Shown here: in pieces, positions 16,899-25,559 of the stretch | How positions within the stretch are numbered: position 1 is the first letter of the stretch | Layout: each line of letters begins with the position of its first letter | NCBI RefSeq assembly: GCF_009183365.2 | Contig: NZ_CP068230.1 | Location: 2,199,001 to 2,263,000 of the forward strand | Direction: 5' to 3' | DNA from: Shewanella algae | GTDB taxonomy: Bacteria; Pseudomonadota; Gammaproteobacteria; Enterobacterales; Shewanellaceae | Length of the DNA stretch: 64,000 bases | Notes under the pieces: generated by a model | Told to the model about the DNA's origin: nothing | Database searches by the model: none | Seen by the model: only the letters and a program-made list of their open reading frames with translations | Position numbers and translations under genes: made by a program

Positions 16899-17278
16899 TG
16901 CAGCGCATTGACACCATTATCCCAGAGCACCAGCAGTTGCTCTGGTTGAACCAAAACGAACAGCAGCGAGTAATGGCTGTGGCAGAGCGCGGCGGGAATG
17001 GGTCCCTGATATACGAGCAATTTGTTTTGCCTGGCGGGTTCCCTTTGGTCATCGGCACCGCAAACTCTGGAATGACCCGCACAGATTTTGAAGCGCTGCA
17101 ACAGCACAACTATTCAACCCTCACCCCGTTTGAACTGGAGCTCGATGGCAACAGCTGGAATGTGATCTGGGATAACCGCGATGGCCCGGCTGTTGTCGGA
17201 GCGGATTTATTCCCAACAGTCGGCGGCGACTCGCTGCTGAGCAATGTCGTTCTTAAATTTCTGACTGCAGAGGCATAG
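16898..17278 (+). CDS. Distal tail protein, unassigned
   Basis: A 126-residue beta-rich protein whose ATG overlaps the tape-measure stop (TAATG). It contains SLIYEQFVLPGGFPLVIGTANSG and ends with VVLKFLTAEA. Lambda has gpM at this place, a short tail-tip protein of similar size. The sequence resemblance to gpM is not clear to me, so position is the main evidence. It is translationally coupled to its neighbours. Confidence 0.55.
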   Translation: MQRIDTIIPEHQQLLWLNQNEQQRVMAVAERGGNGSLIYEQFVLPGGFPLVIGTANSGMTRTDFEALQQHNYSTLTPFELELDGNSWNVIWDNRDGPAVVGADLFPTVGGDSLLSNVVLKFLTAEA

Positions 17279-17282
17279 CATC

Positions 17283-19700
17283 GTGATTAATCGGAACAAT
17301 CTGATAGTTTACAAACCCGAAAAGCTTGGCCAGAACGAAGATGCCGGGGGCCAGCGTACTCTTAACCCCATTCGGTCGGGGATCCTGAATGAATTATTTC
17401 GGGCCATTTCCGATGTTGATCACGCTGAGGCCGCCATTGATATCGCCAAGGCGTTTCCGTCACTGGTCACCCAGGACACGGCAACACTGCGCGGGGCGCA
17501 CGTTTTCTGGTCTTCGCCCCCTCAGGATCCCCTGGTCAATCTGTTTCTGGTGGAGTCGCCAACCCTGGATGATGCCAGCCGCATGCAGGAAATGGTTAAC
17601 GCCATTGAGTCATCGGTTACTGCCGGTTCACTGTTTCGATCCGGGGCGCCCGGGTTCCTGCCAAATCAAAACTCTTTCAGCCGCGAATATCTGGAAAGCA
17701 TTTATATGCTGAACGGCAAAGAATACGTGCGCCGGATAGATCTCAGGGTAGGGCAGATCATTGCCATTTCAACCGAGTATGAGGGCCAGGAGGATAAGAA
17801 CTGGCCGCGCCGCACTCATTACGCCATGGTGACTGAAACCAATGCCCCAGGTAACAACATCGGCAACATAGTGTTTGACCCGCCGATAGATTTTGCGACC
17901 CCTGAGCATGACAGGTTGATCAATGGTGAGGCCAACTGCACCAAGCTGCGCCTCACCAACTCGGCCGACAATGTGATTTTCCACGGTGTCACTAAGCTGA
18001 CGGCCCCCGCCGCTTCCGGTGATAACAGCCTGGAGGTGAAAGAAACCAAGCAGCAGCTGCTGCCTGCGATTGTCACTGAGCAAACCAAGTCGGGGATCCG
18101 TATCACTGCAGGCGATAACAGCATTGTGCGCAAGATAGTGACTACCGCCGCCAGTGGTGCCCAGAGCTACAGCTGGCCAGCGGCTGATGTGCTGCAGGGT
18201 GAAAACCAGAACGTGGATTATCAGCCGGTGATCAGCTTCATTTCCGGCGGCGTGATCTACGGCAACGAGGAAGCAGTGGTCACGGTTGGCACGGGTGAAA
18301 TTGCCGCGACCCTGACACGCAAGCCGGATTTGGGCTCGGAAGTGTCATGTGCCTATATCAGCTCAGAGGTGTATCAAGAACACATGCTGGCCGACCCACT
18401 GCCCCGGGGTGCGATAATCGCGGAAGGCAGTTTCTTTGGTAGCGCTGTCGAAGAGTCAAACGGATGGGGCGCCAAGATTACATTAGAGAAAGATAGTGCT
18501 CTATACAGCTTTAACACCAGAGTTGCGATTGTTGACTATGAGGGCGGCACAGTCACATTTGAACAGGGATACAGTGACATACAGTTTTTGATCCGCAGCC
18601 AGGTAGGCGAAACAGAGTGTGCTTTTAATCTCAACTCTCAGGATCCTCTGCTGGACTCGCTCTATATCCAAGTGCAAGCGGTTGCCGGTTCACTGCTCAG
18701 TGCCAGTGGCAATAATGACGGAACGGTAACCGGCGCCGGGGTAAACGGCACTATCAGCAATGGCCTGGTAACCCTGACGTTTGATCAGCCGGTAAACCTC
18801 AGCACTCTGACCTATGACCTCACTGAACGGGTGCGGCTGCTGCCGCCGCCGGAAATGTATGGCCTGAACCCGCTGAGGATCCCTGGCGGTGGCCAGGTCG
18901 ATATTTTCCGCAAGTTCGGCACTGTCAGCGTTCAGCACAGCAACTTTCAGCCGGTGAATAACCCGCAGGCAGGGCAAACGCTCAACGTGCGCCAGAATGC
19001 CCGTTTTGTTGATATCACGGATGCCGATGGCCTCAGTCTCTGGACTGTTGACGATCAGCATTTCGAGCATGACAAAGAAACCGGCGTGGTAACAATCAAG
19101 AGCGCGTTCCCTGGCTTCACGGCGCCTTTCATTCTGTCAGACACCATTGGCGAGCTGGCCATGGTAACTGGGGTATCAGATAACTCTTTGCTGCTCGCCG
19201 GCCAGTTGAAAAATGACTATCAGCTTGGCGCCACAGTATCGAGCATTCTCAAACTCGGTGAGCTGGAATCCCGCATTGGTGAGGTGCGCGATATGACCGC
19301 CTGGGATGGCAACTGGGATCAAGACGGGGCGCCAGCAAATGGCAGCTTGAACGTAATTGAATACCCCATCGAAGTGGTCAACGAAAGCGCTGTAAATGAA
19401 GACTGGGCGCTGGTGTTTACCGGCTCTGGGGAAACCTTCAAGCTCATTGGCCGCGGTCGGGGCCAGGTGGCCACTGGTGACATTCATCAGGAGTTCAGGC
19501 CAATAAACCAAGCCACAGGATTACCGTTCTTTGTTATGCCTCAGGGAATATTCGGCGGCGGCTGGCAACCGGGTGAAGCGGCCAGGTTCCAGCAGTATGC
19601 TGCATCAAAACCAGTTCAGGCAATTCGCTCAGTCCAGAGCGGCCACAGCCAGATAACCGATGATAAATCTGTGCTCAGCTTCCGTGGTACCGAATCGTAA
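17283..19700 (+). CDS. Large structural tail protein, unassigned
   Basis: An 805-residue protein starting with GTG at 17283 behind a GAGG site. It is beta-rich with few cysteines and has repeated sandwich-like segments (for example ITAGDNSIVRKIVTTAASG and the fibronectin-like NGTISNGLVTLTFDQPVNLS). No enzyme motif is visible. By size and place between a tape-measure/gpM-like pair and tail-hub genes it is probably part of the tail tip or a baseplate-like structure. Lambda gpL/gpK/gpJ equivalents are not recognisable, so this tail tip belongs to another lineage. Confidence 0.6.
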   Translation: MINRNNLIVYKPEKLGQNEDAGGQRTLNPIRSGILNELFRAISDVDHAEAAIDIAKAFPSLVTQDTATLRGAHVFWSSPPQDPLVNLFLVESPTLDDASRMQEMVNAIESSVTAGSLFRSGAPGFLPNQNSFSREYLESIYMLNGKEYVRRIDLRVGQIIAISTEYEGQEDKNWPRRTHYAMVTETNAPGNNIGNIVFDPPIDFATPEHDRLINGEANCTKLRLTNSADNVIFHGVTKLTAPAASGDNSLEVKETKQQLLPAIVTEQTKSGIRITAGDNSIVRKIVTTAASGAQSYSWPAADVLQGENQNVDYQPVISFISGGVIYGNEEAVVTVGTGEIAATLTRKPDLGSEVSCAYISSEVYQEHMLADPLPRGAIIAEGSFFGSAVEESNGWGAKITLEKDSALYSFNTRVAIVDYEGGTVTFEQGYSDIQFLIRSQVGETECAFNLNSQDPLLDSLYIQVQAVAGSLLSASGNNDGTVTGAGVNGTISNGLVTLTFDQPVNLSTLTYDLTERVRLLPPPEMYGLNPLRIPGGGQVDIFRKFGTVSVQHSNFQPVNNPQAGQTLNVRQNARFVDITDADGLSLWTVDDQHFEHDKETGVVTIKSAFPGFTAPFILSDTIGELAMVTGVSDNSLLLAGQLKNDYQLGATVSSILKLGELESRIGEVRDMTAWDGNWDQDGAPANGSLNVIEYPIEVVNESAVNEDWALVFTGSGETFKLIGRGRGQVATGDIHQEFRPINQATGLPFFVMPQGIFGGGWQPGEAARFQQYAASKPVQAIRSVQSGHSQITDDKSVLSFRGTES

Positions 19701-19743
19701 TCAAAGTCTCAGCCCAACCGGGCCTTAATTTGGAGTTTATCAA

Positions 19744-20736
19744 ATGTCTTTACCAGTAACGGTTTACCGCTGGGACGATCCCGGCGCACCTCAGCTGCAA
19801 AATAGAACTTATGCTGAATGGCTTGAGATCCTTCGCAAGTGCTTGGTTGATGGATATGGCACCAAGCAGCCTGCAGGGTGGAGCGTTATTTTGGACGATG
19901 CCGCAAATAATTACATGATTTTCAAAACTGCTGATAATGTGCCTGGTTATCCTGGTGGTTGCATGTGGTTGTCGTCAAGGTACAAGGATGGCCGCAATAG
20001 TGAAAATATGCAGGTAAGAACAGCTCCGGCAATATCATCGTCCAATCCTGATTGGGCTTCTGTTCCGGGTCTCAGTTACCTTTTTTCTTGGGGTGGGTCT
20101 TATGCTACAAAGTGGATCGTTATTGCCACTGCCGTTTCGTTTTACATCCTGACCAGCTCGGACTTTAAGCCGATAATGGCGCAGGGCACCTATGAGCATC
20201 CAGCATTCGGCATAGGGAGTATTGATAGCTTTTACGTCAATGATGTTAACGGATTCGGGGTTCTTACTTATCATCAGAATTCAGACAACCTTACTTCTTC
20301 ATGGCAGTTTGGGCTTGGTTACACCAACAATACTTCAATTATTGGAAGATTTGGCCAGGTAACAGGTGAAGATACCAGAAAAGATCATGAGGTAGCCCTG
20401 TTTTTTCCTGGTACAAGTTCTCTTAATACAACGCACAATGGTGAGGGTTCGCCAAACCCAATATACTCGAAAATGACCATAGTCATTGACGCATATAGTG
20501 CATCAAGTACCGGCGAAACATACAAGGACTCAGAGGGAGTATTATTCAAAGATAGTTTGTTGCAGCCTCAAGTAAGGGGGCAGTTCCCCGGGATATTGGT
20601 GAGTTCATCGGCCGCATATTCTGACGCTATTTTCCCGGTCACCAAAGTGATTAATGGGGCCGAGCATTATTTGGTTCCGAACCCACATAACGGAGCTTGC
20701 CAATACTGGATTAATGCGGAGTCATGGTATGAGTAA
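19744..20736 (+). CDS. Phage structural protein, possible tail tip or fibre
   Basis: A 330-residue protein rich in Ser, Gly, Tyr and Trp, with many short beta segments (for example YTNNTSIIGRFGQVTGED and SWGGSYATKWIVIATAVSFY). That composition is typical of receptor-facing or tail-tip domains. I do not assign a family. Codon use is more AT-rich than in the flanking 17-19 kb gene, hinting at module exchange. The next gene starts within its last codons. Confidence 0.6.
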   Translation: MSLPVTVYRWDDPGAPQLQNRTYAEWLEILRKCLVDGYGTKQPAGWSVILDDAANNYMIFKTADNVPGYPGGCMWLSSRYKDGRNSENMQVRTAPAISSSNPDWASVPGLSYLFSWGGSYATKWIVIATAVSFYILTSSDFKPIMAQGTYEHPAFGIGSIDSFYVNDVNGFGVLTYHQNSDNLTSSWQFGLGYTNNTSIIGRFGQVTGEDTRKDHEVALFFPGTSSLNTTHNGEGSPNPIYSKMTIVIDAYSASSTGETYKDSEGVLFKDSLLQPQVRGQFPGILVSSSAAYSDAIFPVTKVINGAEHYLVPNPHNGACQYWINAESWYE

Positions 20737-21028
20737 AGTGCTTGTAGCTTCACCAGATAAGACTATCCCCCGCAATATGTCGAAACTGACCATTGTTAAC
20801 GCCGATACTGCGTCAGAGAGATACATGGTTATTGACCGTGATATCTGCAAGGTATTGCGGGTCGGTGTGTTTGGCAGTTCCCACGACAGAACGCTGATAT
20901 TTGCACCAAGATATCAGCACACAAACTCAGTGATATTGATGATACTGGATGATGACAAGCAATATGCTGCCGAGGTTATTGACGGCATAAAGCTGGAGGC
21001 TACTGACGCGAATATTCCAGTAGTGTAA
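20729..21028 (+). CDS. Small tail-region protein
   Basis: From ATG 20729, which overlaps the previous stop by 8 bp, this encodes 99 residues beginning MSKVLVASPDKTIPRN. An upstream in-frame ATG at 20654 lies inside the preceding gene and has no ribosome binding site. The fold looks alpha/beta (SERYMVIDRDICKVLRVGVF, NSVILMILDDDKQYAAEVID). Function unknown; the tight coupling suggests it works with the proteins on either side, perhaps as a chaperone or tip component. Confidence 0.6.
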   Translation: MSKVLVASPDKTIPRNMSKLTIVNADTASERYMVIDRDICKVLRVGVFGSSHDRTLIFAPRYQHTNSVILMILDDDKQYAAEVIDGIKLEATDANIPVV

Positions 21029-21037
21029 GGATAACCG

Positions 21038-22876
21038 ATGAGATTCAGCAAAGCATGGATCGAGCTTCAATCGCCGGTATCACCAAAATTCGATAAGGGC
21101 GGGGTAACCATCACATTCAGCCGACCATGGCAGAATGTGACTTCACCCGTTGAGATAAAGTTTGGTGGTGATATCCCACCGGATCCCGGGCCGGATATTC
21201 CAGAGCCGTCTCTTGGCGCCGATATCGCTATTCGCTGGATCCATAATCACCAGACTGAGCAGCAGCTGCAGCTGCCTATGGTTGGGCCGCACACTACGGC
21301 CCAGCTGGCACTCAGTTGGCAGAGTCCAACGGCCATTGCCGACAGGCTGCAGGTTTACTGGAGCCAAGGCAGGCAGCATGGCATTGAGGTACTGACAAAC
21401 TGGCAAAGCAAAGATGCCCTGCAGCATTCAACTGCAGTTACCTGGCGCCTGCCGGTACCGCTGCAGACGGCCGCCGGTATTCGCTGGTTAAACCCTGCAG
21501 CCTGGCAAGCCATCTGGCAGCTGGGATGGAAGGCGCTTAGCAGTGTTTATTTACCTCAGCCTATTGCTTGGGCCTTTGGTATTGAATGCTATGGCGAAAC
21601 CGAGATTAGCTACAGCCATGAAGATCAGCGCGGCGCAGAACCTGCCATAGCTTGGGGGCCGCATCGTGGCGTTTGGATTTGCTCTGATGCCTACCTGCCA
21701 CCTGAGCCAGGGCCAATCACTATCCGTTTCAGTGAACCTTGGCAGGACAACCAGAGCCCAGTCAGCTTGAAGTTCAAGCCAAACCCAAGGCATTGCTATT
21801 GGGATGATGGCGGTGGCTTGATAGATGCCAATCCGGTTCAGCCACCGCTTGATCTCAAAGTCCCCATTGAACCACAGATCCGGAGACTGTATTTAATGCA
21901 ACCGACACTGACCTGTCACCGCCTCTCTGATAACCGCGAGCTTGTTATTACTGAATGCAGCATAACTGACAGCCGCAGCCAGTTTGTGAAATCTGGCAGT
22001 ATTAAGTTTTCCAGTAAAGTGGATGCACTGCTTGCCGTTGACGAAGTGCTGCGTATCGGTATCAATGGCTATGAGTTTTACCTGCTGGCCGAGGCGCCAA
22101 GCAGCAGCGAAGCCTGGGCCTCTAACAGCTACACCTCATCCGCCCGGGGCCGGGCTTCTCAGCTGGCATGGCCCTGGAAGCGCGAGATCAGTTATCACAA
22201 CCAAGCGGCGCGTTCCTTCGCCGGTTGCCTGAGCGATATTGTGGCCAACAGCGGCTGGAGCATTGAACTGGTTCAGGTACCGGACTTTGTGATCCCCGCC
22301 GGAGTTTGCTCAGTTAGCGGCAAAACGCCGCTGGATGCCGTGGCCGAGTTGGCCGGACTGGTTGGCTGCATGGTGGACCCGGACGAAGATAACAGCAAAC
22401 TCAGGATCCTGCCGCGCTGGACCTATACCCCCTGGAGCATGGCCGCCGCAATTCCTGACGTATTGCTGCACGATGCGGTGATCTTCAATCACAGCGAGCA
22501 AACAGAACGTGGCCAGCAATGCAATGTCGCCTGGGTGCGCGGGGAACAGCAGGGCGTTTCGGTAGAAGTTCGGCTCAATGGTACCGCCGGTGACGAACCA
22601 ACAGACGATATCAGCAACATGCTGATTGTCGATACTCAGGCCGCCAGGCTGGCAGGTACCAATGCCATTGCCGATTCTGGTACCAAGCGCCGAGTCAGTA
22701 TCAACACCACAGTGATGGCCGACCTGCCGCCGCTGCGCCCTGGCCAGCTGATTGGTATTACATGGCGCGGTGAAGTCTATAAAGCGCTGTGTGATACCGT
22801 GACCATCAGCGCAAACATGAGCAGTAGCGGTCTGACAGTGCGCCAGAAAGCTGGTTTAATCAGGCAGGGGGCATAA
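21038..22876 (+). CDS. Tail protein with an internally repeated terminal motif
   Basis: A 612-residue protein that carries the same motif three times: SPVSPKFDKG near residue 16 and SPVEIKFGGD near 41, then SPVSLKFKPN near 243. The last two are each preceded by IT(I/F)xFSxPWQxxx. The N-terminal 240 residues are tryptophan-rich with repeating beta units (IAIRWIHNH, AGIRWLNPAAW). The C-terminal half resembles the ring-forming domain of tail hub proteins (LDAVAELAGLVGCMVDPDEDNSKLRILPRW, then PLRPGQLIGITWRGEVYKAL). A role in the tail hub with a repeat-bearing receptor-side region is inferred. Confidence 0.6.
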   Translation: MRFSKAWIELQSPVSPKFDKGGVTITFSRPWQNVTSPVEIKFGGDIPPDPGPDIPEPSLGADIAIRWIHNHQTEQQLQLPMVGPHTTAQLALSWQSPTAIADRLQVYWSQGRQHGIEVLTNWQSKDALQHSTAVTWRLPVPLQTAAGIRWLNPAAWQAIWQLGWKALSSVYLPQPIAWAFGIECYGETEISYSHEDQRGAEPAIAWGPHRGVWICSDAYLPPEPGPITIRFSEPWQDNQSPVSLKFKPNPRHCYWDDGGGLIDANPVQPPLDLKVPIEPQIRRLYLMQPTLTCHRLSDNRELVITECSITDSRSQFVKSGSIKFSSKVDALLAVDEVLRIGINGYEFYLLAEAPSSSEAWASNSYTSSARGRASQLAWPWKREISYHNQAARSFAGCLSDIVANSGWSIELVQVPDFVIPAGVCSVSGKTPLDAVAELAGLVGCMVDPDEDNSKLRILPRWTYTPWSMAAAIPDVLLHDAVIFNHSEQTERGQQCNVAWVRGEQQGVSVEVRLNGTAGDEPTDDISNMLIVDTQAARLAGTNAIADSGTKRRVSINTTVMADLPPLRPGQLIGITWRGEVYKALCDTVTISANMSSSGLTVRQKAGLIRQGA

Positions 22877-23088
22877 TGCTGAAACAACTGAAACGGGAGC
22901 TGCTGCCAGCGCGGGAGATAGCCAAGGTCAACGCAGAGAACGCCGATGGCACAGTGACTGCCACAACGCGAAGCGGTAAAACATTCCGGGCAACCGGCAG
23001 CGGCAATGTTGGCTCATACGTTTATATTCAGGATGGCCGGGTACTGGGCCCGGCGCCTGACTTGCCGCACTCGCAAATCCTTGTGTAG
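22876..23088 (+). CDS. Small tail-module protein
   Basis: A 70-residue protein whose ATG overlaps the preceding stop. After a basic N terminus (MLKQLKRELLPAREIAKV) it reads as a small beta barrel (GTVTATTRSGKTFRATGSGNVGSYVYIQDGRV). This is the shape of an OB-like or spike-associated domain. It is the last gene of the coupled tail operon. No family assignment. Confidence 0.6.
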   Translation: MLKQLKRELLPAREIAKVNAENADGTVTATTRSGKTFRATGSGNVGSYVYIQDGRVLGPAPDLPHSQILV

Positions 23089-23117
23089 ACTGAAACAGAT
23101 CAAGGAGGAACAGCAGC

Positions 23118-23588
23118 ATGAGAACGATAGCGCTAATATTGGCCCTGGGTTCTTCGGCAGCATTTGCAGAGGTGTACGAGTGCGAGCCTGGGGTTTTCCA
23201 AGCAGAGCCATGTAGCATTGACAGCAAGCCGTTAGAGCTTCGACAAGGATCCAACGTTGAATACCGGGTCCCACCTAAAGTGGAATATGAACCTGCGGTG
23301 GAAGAAAAACCTTCCACAGACATGACCAATAATCACCCTTGTTATGGGAAAAAAATACCACGTGATGCAATACGTTGGCGGCATTTGGCTATTTGTATGA
23401 CCGAGAGCCAAATGCTGAGTATTGCTGGGCCTCAGCAATACAACGTTTATGAGTATTATAAAGACGGTAAGCATTACAAAGAGTATCGGTTCACCGAACC
23501 CCGTTATGGATTTCCGTCTTATGCGATAGTGGAAGGGGGGTATGTGGTCGATCCTGGTGGCAGCAAGAGTTTTTCTAACTCCCAATAG
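23118..23588 (+). CDS. Secreted accessory protein of unknown function
   Basis: A 156-residue protein with a signal peptide (MRTIALILALGSSAAFAEV) and a cysteine-containing start of the mature part (YECEPGVFQAEPCSID). That start resembles DUF4124-type periplasmic proteins. The middle contains CYGKKIPRDAIRWRHLAICM and a tyrosine-rich segment. It has its own strong AGGAGG site. It sits beyond the tail operon where lysogenic conversion genes are often found, so export from the lysogen is a plausible role. The 3' end overlaps the convergent gene by 14 bp. Confidence 0.6.
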   Translation: MRTIALILALGSSAAFAEVYECEPGVFQAEPCSIDSKPLELRQGSNVEYRVPPKVEYEPAVEEKPSTDMTNNHPCYGKKIPRDAIRWRHLAICMTESQMLSIAGPQQYNVYEYYKDGKHYKEYRFTEPRYGFPSYAIVEGGYVVDPGGSKSFSNSQ

Positions 23589-23997
23589 CAACTAACAGCG
23601 CCAGTAACGTAGCCCACAATGACCATTTGGACATCAGCAGTGAACGATGGGAAATATGGTCATTGTACGCTTGCGGGGTAAGCTCCCATTTTACATAGGA
23701 TGCATGCGAGTATGTTGAATCTACCTTAGTATTGAATTCCAGATGGCCTTCCCATAGATCCAAGCAAATGCTCCGCAGTACCGTGGCAACGGTGTGAACA
23801 CCTATACCGTTTAGCTCCTTCGAATTTGATGCAGAGAGCACGCTGAATCCATTTTTCCCGTGATCTAAAACGTATTGGGTTACACGAACTATATCAGGTT
23901 GACTATTCTTGTAACTATTCTGCTTGGTAAATGATAGCAAGCTAGTGAATGTCATCGTCTTTCCTTCATGGTTTACAGTGTTTCCCATACTAGCCAT
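23575..23997 (-). CDS. Prophage-border protein with C-terminal membrane anchor
   Basis: A 140-residue protein beginning MASMGNTVNHEGKTMTF. It has a soluble alpha/beta part and a single C-terminal hydrophobic segment (WSLWATLLALLVAIG), so it is tail-anchored in the inner membrane. A GGGG site precedes the ATG. Upstream lie the 20-bp palindrome at 24017-24036 and the LexA box at 24070-24085, so expression may be repressed or SOS-linked. Size, anchor and border location resemble superinfection-exclusion proteins, but no family is recognised. Confidence 0.55.
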   Translation of the reverse strand: MASMGNTVNHEGKTMTFTSLLSFTKQNSYKNSQPDIVRVTQYVLDHGKNGFSVLSASNSKELNGIGVHTVATVLRSICLDLWEGHLEFNTKVDSTYSHASYVKWELTPQAYNDHISHRSLLMSKWSLWATLLALLVAIGS

Positions 23998-24016
23998 TGT
24001 TCATTTCCCCGTCACC

Positions 24017-24036
24017 TGTACCCGTTAACGGGTACA
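24017..24036. promoter_or_regulatory. 20-bp perfect palindrome, operator candidate
   Basis: TGTACCCGTTAACGGGTACA is a perfect inverted repeat, 20 bp upstream of the minus-strand gene starting at 23997 and 34 bp from a LexA box. The arms are contiguous and there is no loop or T run, so it is a protein-binding site rather than a terminator. A homodimeric repressor is the likely ligand. Confidence 0.55.
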
Positions 24037-24069
24037 TCAACTTAAATAATCCCCAAATCGCACACTAAA

Positions 24070-24085
24070 CTGTATGTATATACAG
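24070..24085. promoter_or_regulatory. LexA (SOS) box
   Basis: CTGTATGTATATACAG matches the CTGT-N8-ACAG consensus with an AT-rich centre, at near-ideal quality. It lies 15 bp before the ATG of the umuD remnant, the standard arrangement for a DNA-damage-inducible gene. It is also about 70 bp upstream of the divergent gene starting at 23997. Confidence 0.85.
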
Positions 24086-24100
24086 TATTGTTTGTGTCAA

Positions 24101-24248
24101 ATGAAAGTCATTCCTTTACTCGCAAGAGCCGGGATAACAGGCTTCGAAAGCCCGGCAGCGGATTATTATCAACTTCCGTTGAGCTTTAGATGAGCTCTTG
24201 GTTGAACATCCCAGTGCTACATTCATAGGACAAGCAGCAGGGGATTGA
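24101..24248 (+). pseudogene. umuD: Truncated, frameshifted umuD remnant
   Basis: From ATG 24101 the frame reads MKVIPLLARAGITGFESPAA then DYYQLPLSF, which matches the N terminus of UmuD proteins (the GF-SPAADY signature). It hits TGA after SFR. One frame over, the sequence continues LDELLVEHPSATFIGQAAGD, the next conserved UmuD segment up to the catalytic-serine GDS region, then stops at 24248. So there is one frameshift near 24185, and everything from the catalytic serine on is lost. UmuD is the SOS-cleaved subunit of polymerase V. No umuC follows. This lies at the prophage border and may mark a damaged host locus or the phage's own lost gene. Confidence 0.75.
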
Positions 24249-24715
24249 ACAGAAATGGTCAATGAGGCGTCAATTACTAACCCCGCAATACACTACCAAT
24301 TGGCATCACTTACCAATAATCAGCTGTAAGTGAAGGTTAAGGAAGAGCGGGGGAGGCGGGCTGAATCCCATGACACAAATGGTCTATATAAGTGGTAAAT
24401 GAGCGCTGTGTACATTGATGCGTACATTTTAGAAAAGTTTATCTTTGAAAATCTGATTTCAATCAACACCTTGTATTTTTATGTTTCATAATCATGCCAG
24501 AATATGGAAGGCTGAGGTTGGGCTTGACTCATGCTGATGACTTTGGCTCTGTAGACAAAAGCTTATCTTAACATTTTTTTACGGAAATGGGATTTTGCCA
24601 GTATTATCGCTGGTATTTCGGTTAAAAACCGCCCTTGGTGAATCGATGGCCTCTGGTTACAATAAGCGGCCTGCCGGCAGGGACAACGAGGTTCGGATTA
24701 CCCGAAGGGATGCAG
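24249..24715. other. AT-rich border region, no gene seen
   Basis: No ORF with coding character occurs on either strand. There is no tRNA and no recognisable att repeat, though the second att copy would lie outside the window. The stretch is AT-rich at 24380-24600, consistent with promoters of the following gene. A TTGACT near 24524 has no good -10 partner. The junction between prophage and chromosome probably falls in this interval or in the umuD remnant. Confidence 0.5.
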
Positions 24716-25516
24716 ATGTACAGTCAGTTTTTCAGTTCACCCACCATAGTCAATCTTTCAATGCCGACCAGGTTGTGCCTCAGCCTGCCGGACAGTGTCA
24801 GTGATTTTGTGTTGTCGGAGGCCTTGCGCTCGCCGCTGCTTGAGTGGGTAATGCTTGAAGGAGAAGACAAGGCTTCGCAGGGGCAGTTTATTTTGAGGCT
24901 GCAACCTTTTCTGACTCAGCAGTTGCTACCCTTGGAATCCGTCAGGAAGGATGGAGTGTCGCGCACGGCAGGTCAGGGCTTTAGACTTTACTCTGAAGTT
25001 GGAACCAGTACTTCAAGTTGCATCGCTGCCCTGAGGCAGGGAGTGTGTCTCGATTTATGGCCGGGGCAGACATTTCTCTGCTCGTTACAAACCGGCAGAT
25101 TCGAGCTGCTGCCTCTGGAGCAGGATTTGCGTTTGTCACAGGAGCCAAGAGAGATCATTCTGGCCAAGACAGCGTTGGCCGAAGCTCAGGATTATCAAGC
25201 CAGTAGTGAAAAGTTGGCGGTGCAACTCAGTGAAGTGACTCAGGCTCGAATCAGGCTGGAACGATACCAGCAGGCGCATGGGGCTAAATTGCCCGAAGGC
25301 CTGCTCAACGAAGTCTGGCATCTGCTCACAGGTCTATCCCAGAAACGTCAATGGCTGCTGCGATGTTATAATCAGTCGCTTGAGCGTCCCAATTACCGCC
25401 AGAGTGCCAACCATGATGGCACCGAAGAAAAGCTCAGGCGCGCGCTTGAGTGCTATGAACTCTTGTCATCGCCGGAGCTCAATGCCATGGTCAGGCAGTT
25501 GACCGACGAAGAGTAA
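24716..25516 (+). CDS. Conserved-looking hypothetical cytoplasmic protein
   Basis: About 266 residues from ATG 24716, which has GAAGGG 6 bp upstream. An earlier ATG at 24710 overlaps that site, and a GTG at 24635 would add 27 residues. The N-terminal half is beta-rich (LLEWVMLEGEDKASQGQFIL). The C-terminal half is a long coiled coil (AQDYQASSEKLAVQLSEVTQ to LSQKRQWLLRCYNQ). I do not recognise a family. It is co-directional with rlmA 43 bp downstream and may share its transcript. Confidence 0.6.
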   Translation: MYSQFFSSPTIVNLSMPTRLCLSLPDSVSDFVLSEALRSPLLEWVMLEGEDKASQGQFILRLQPFLTQQLLPLESVRKDGVSRTAGQGFRLYSEVGTSTSSCIAALRQGVCLDLWPGQTFLCSLQTGRFELLPLEQDLRLSQEPREIILAKTALAEAQDYQASSEKLAVQLSEVTQARIRLERYQQAHGAKLPEGLLNEVWHLLTGLSQKRQWLLRCYNQSLERPNYRQSANHDGTEEKLRRALECYELLSSPELNAMVRQLTDEE

Positions 25517-25559
25517 AACCACCTTGGGCTGCAAAGCCCGATTCTGATGGAAGTAATGC

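Noticed and set aside
24716..25516. Part of a prophage
   Set aside because: It is co-directional with rlmA, separated from the tail genes by the border region, and looks chromosomal.
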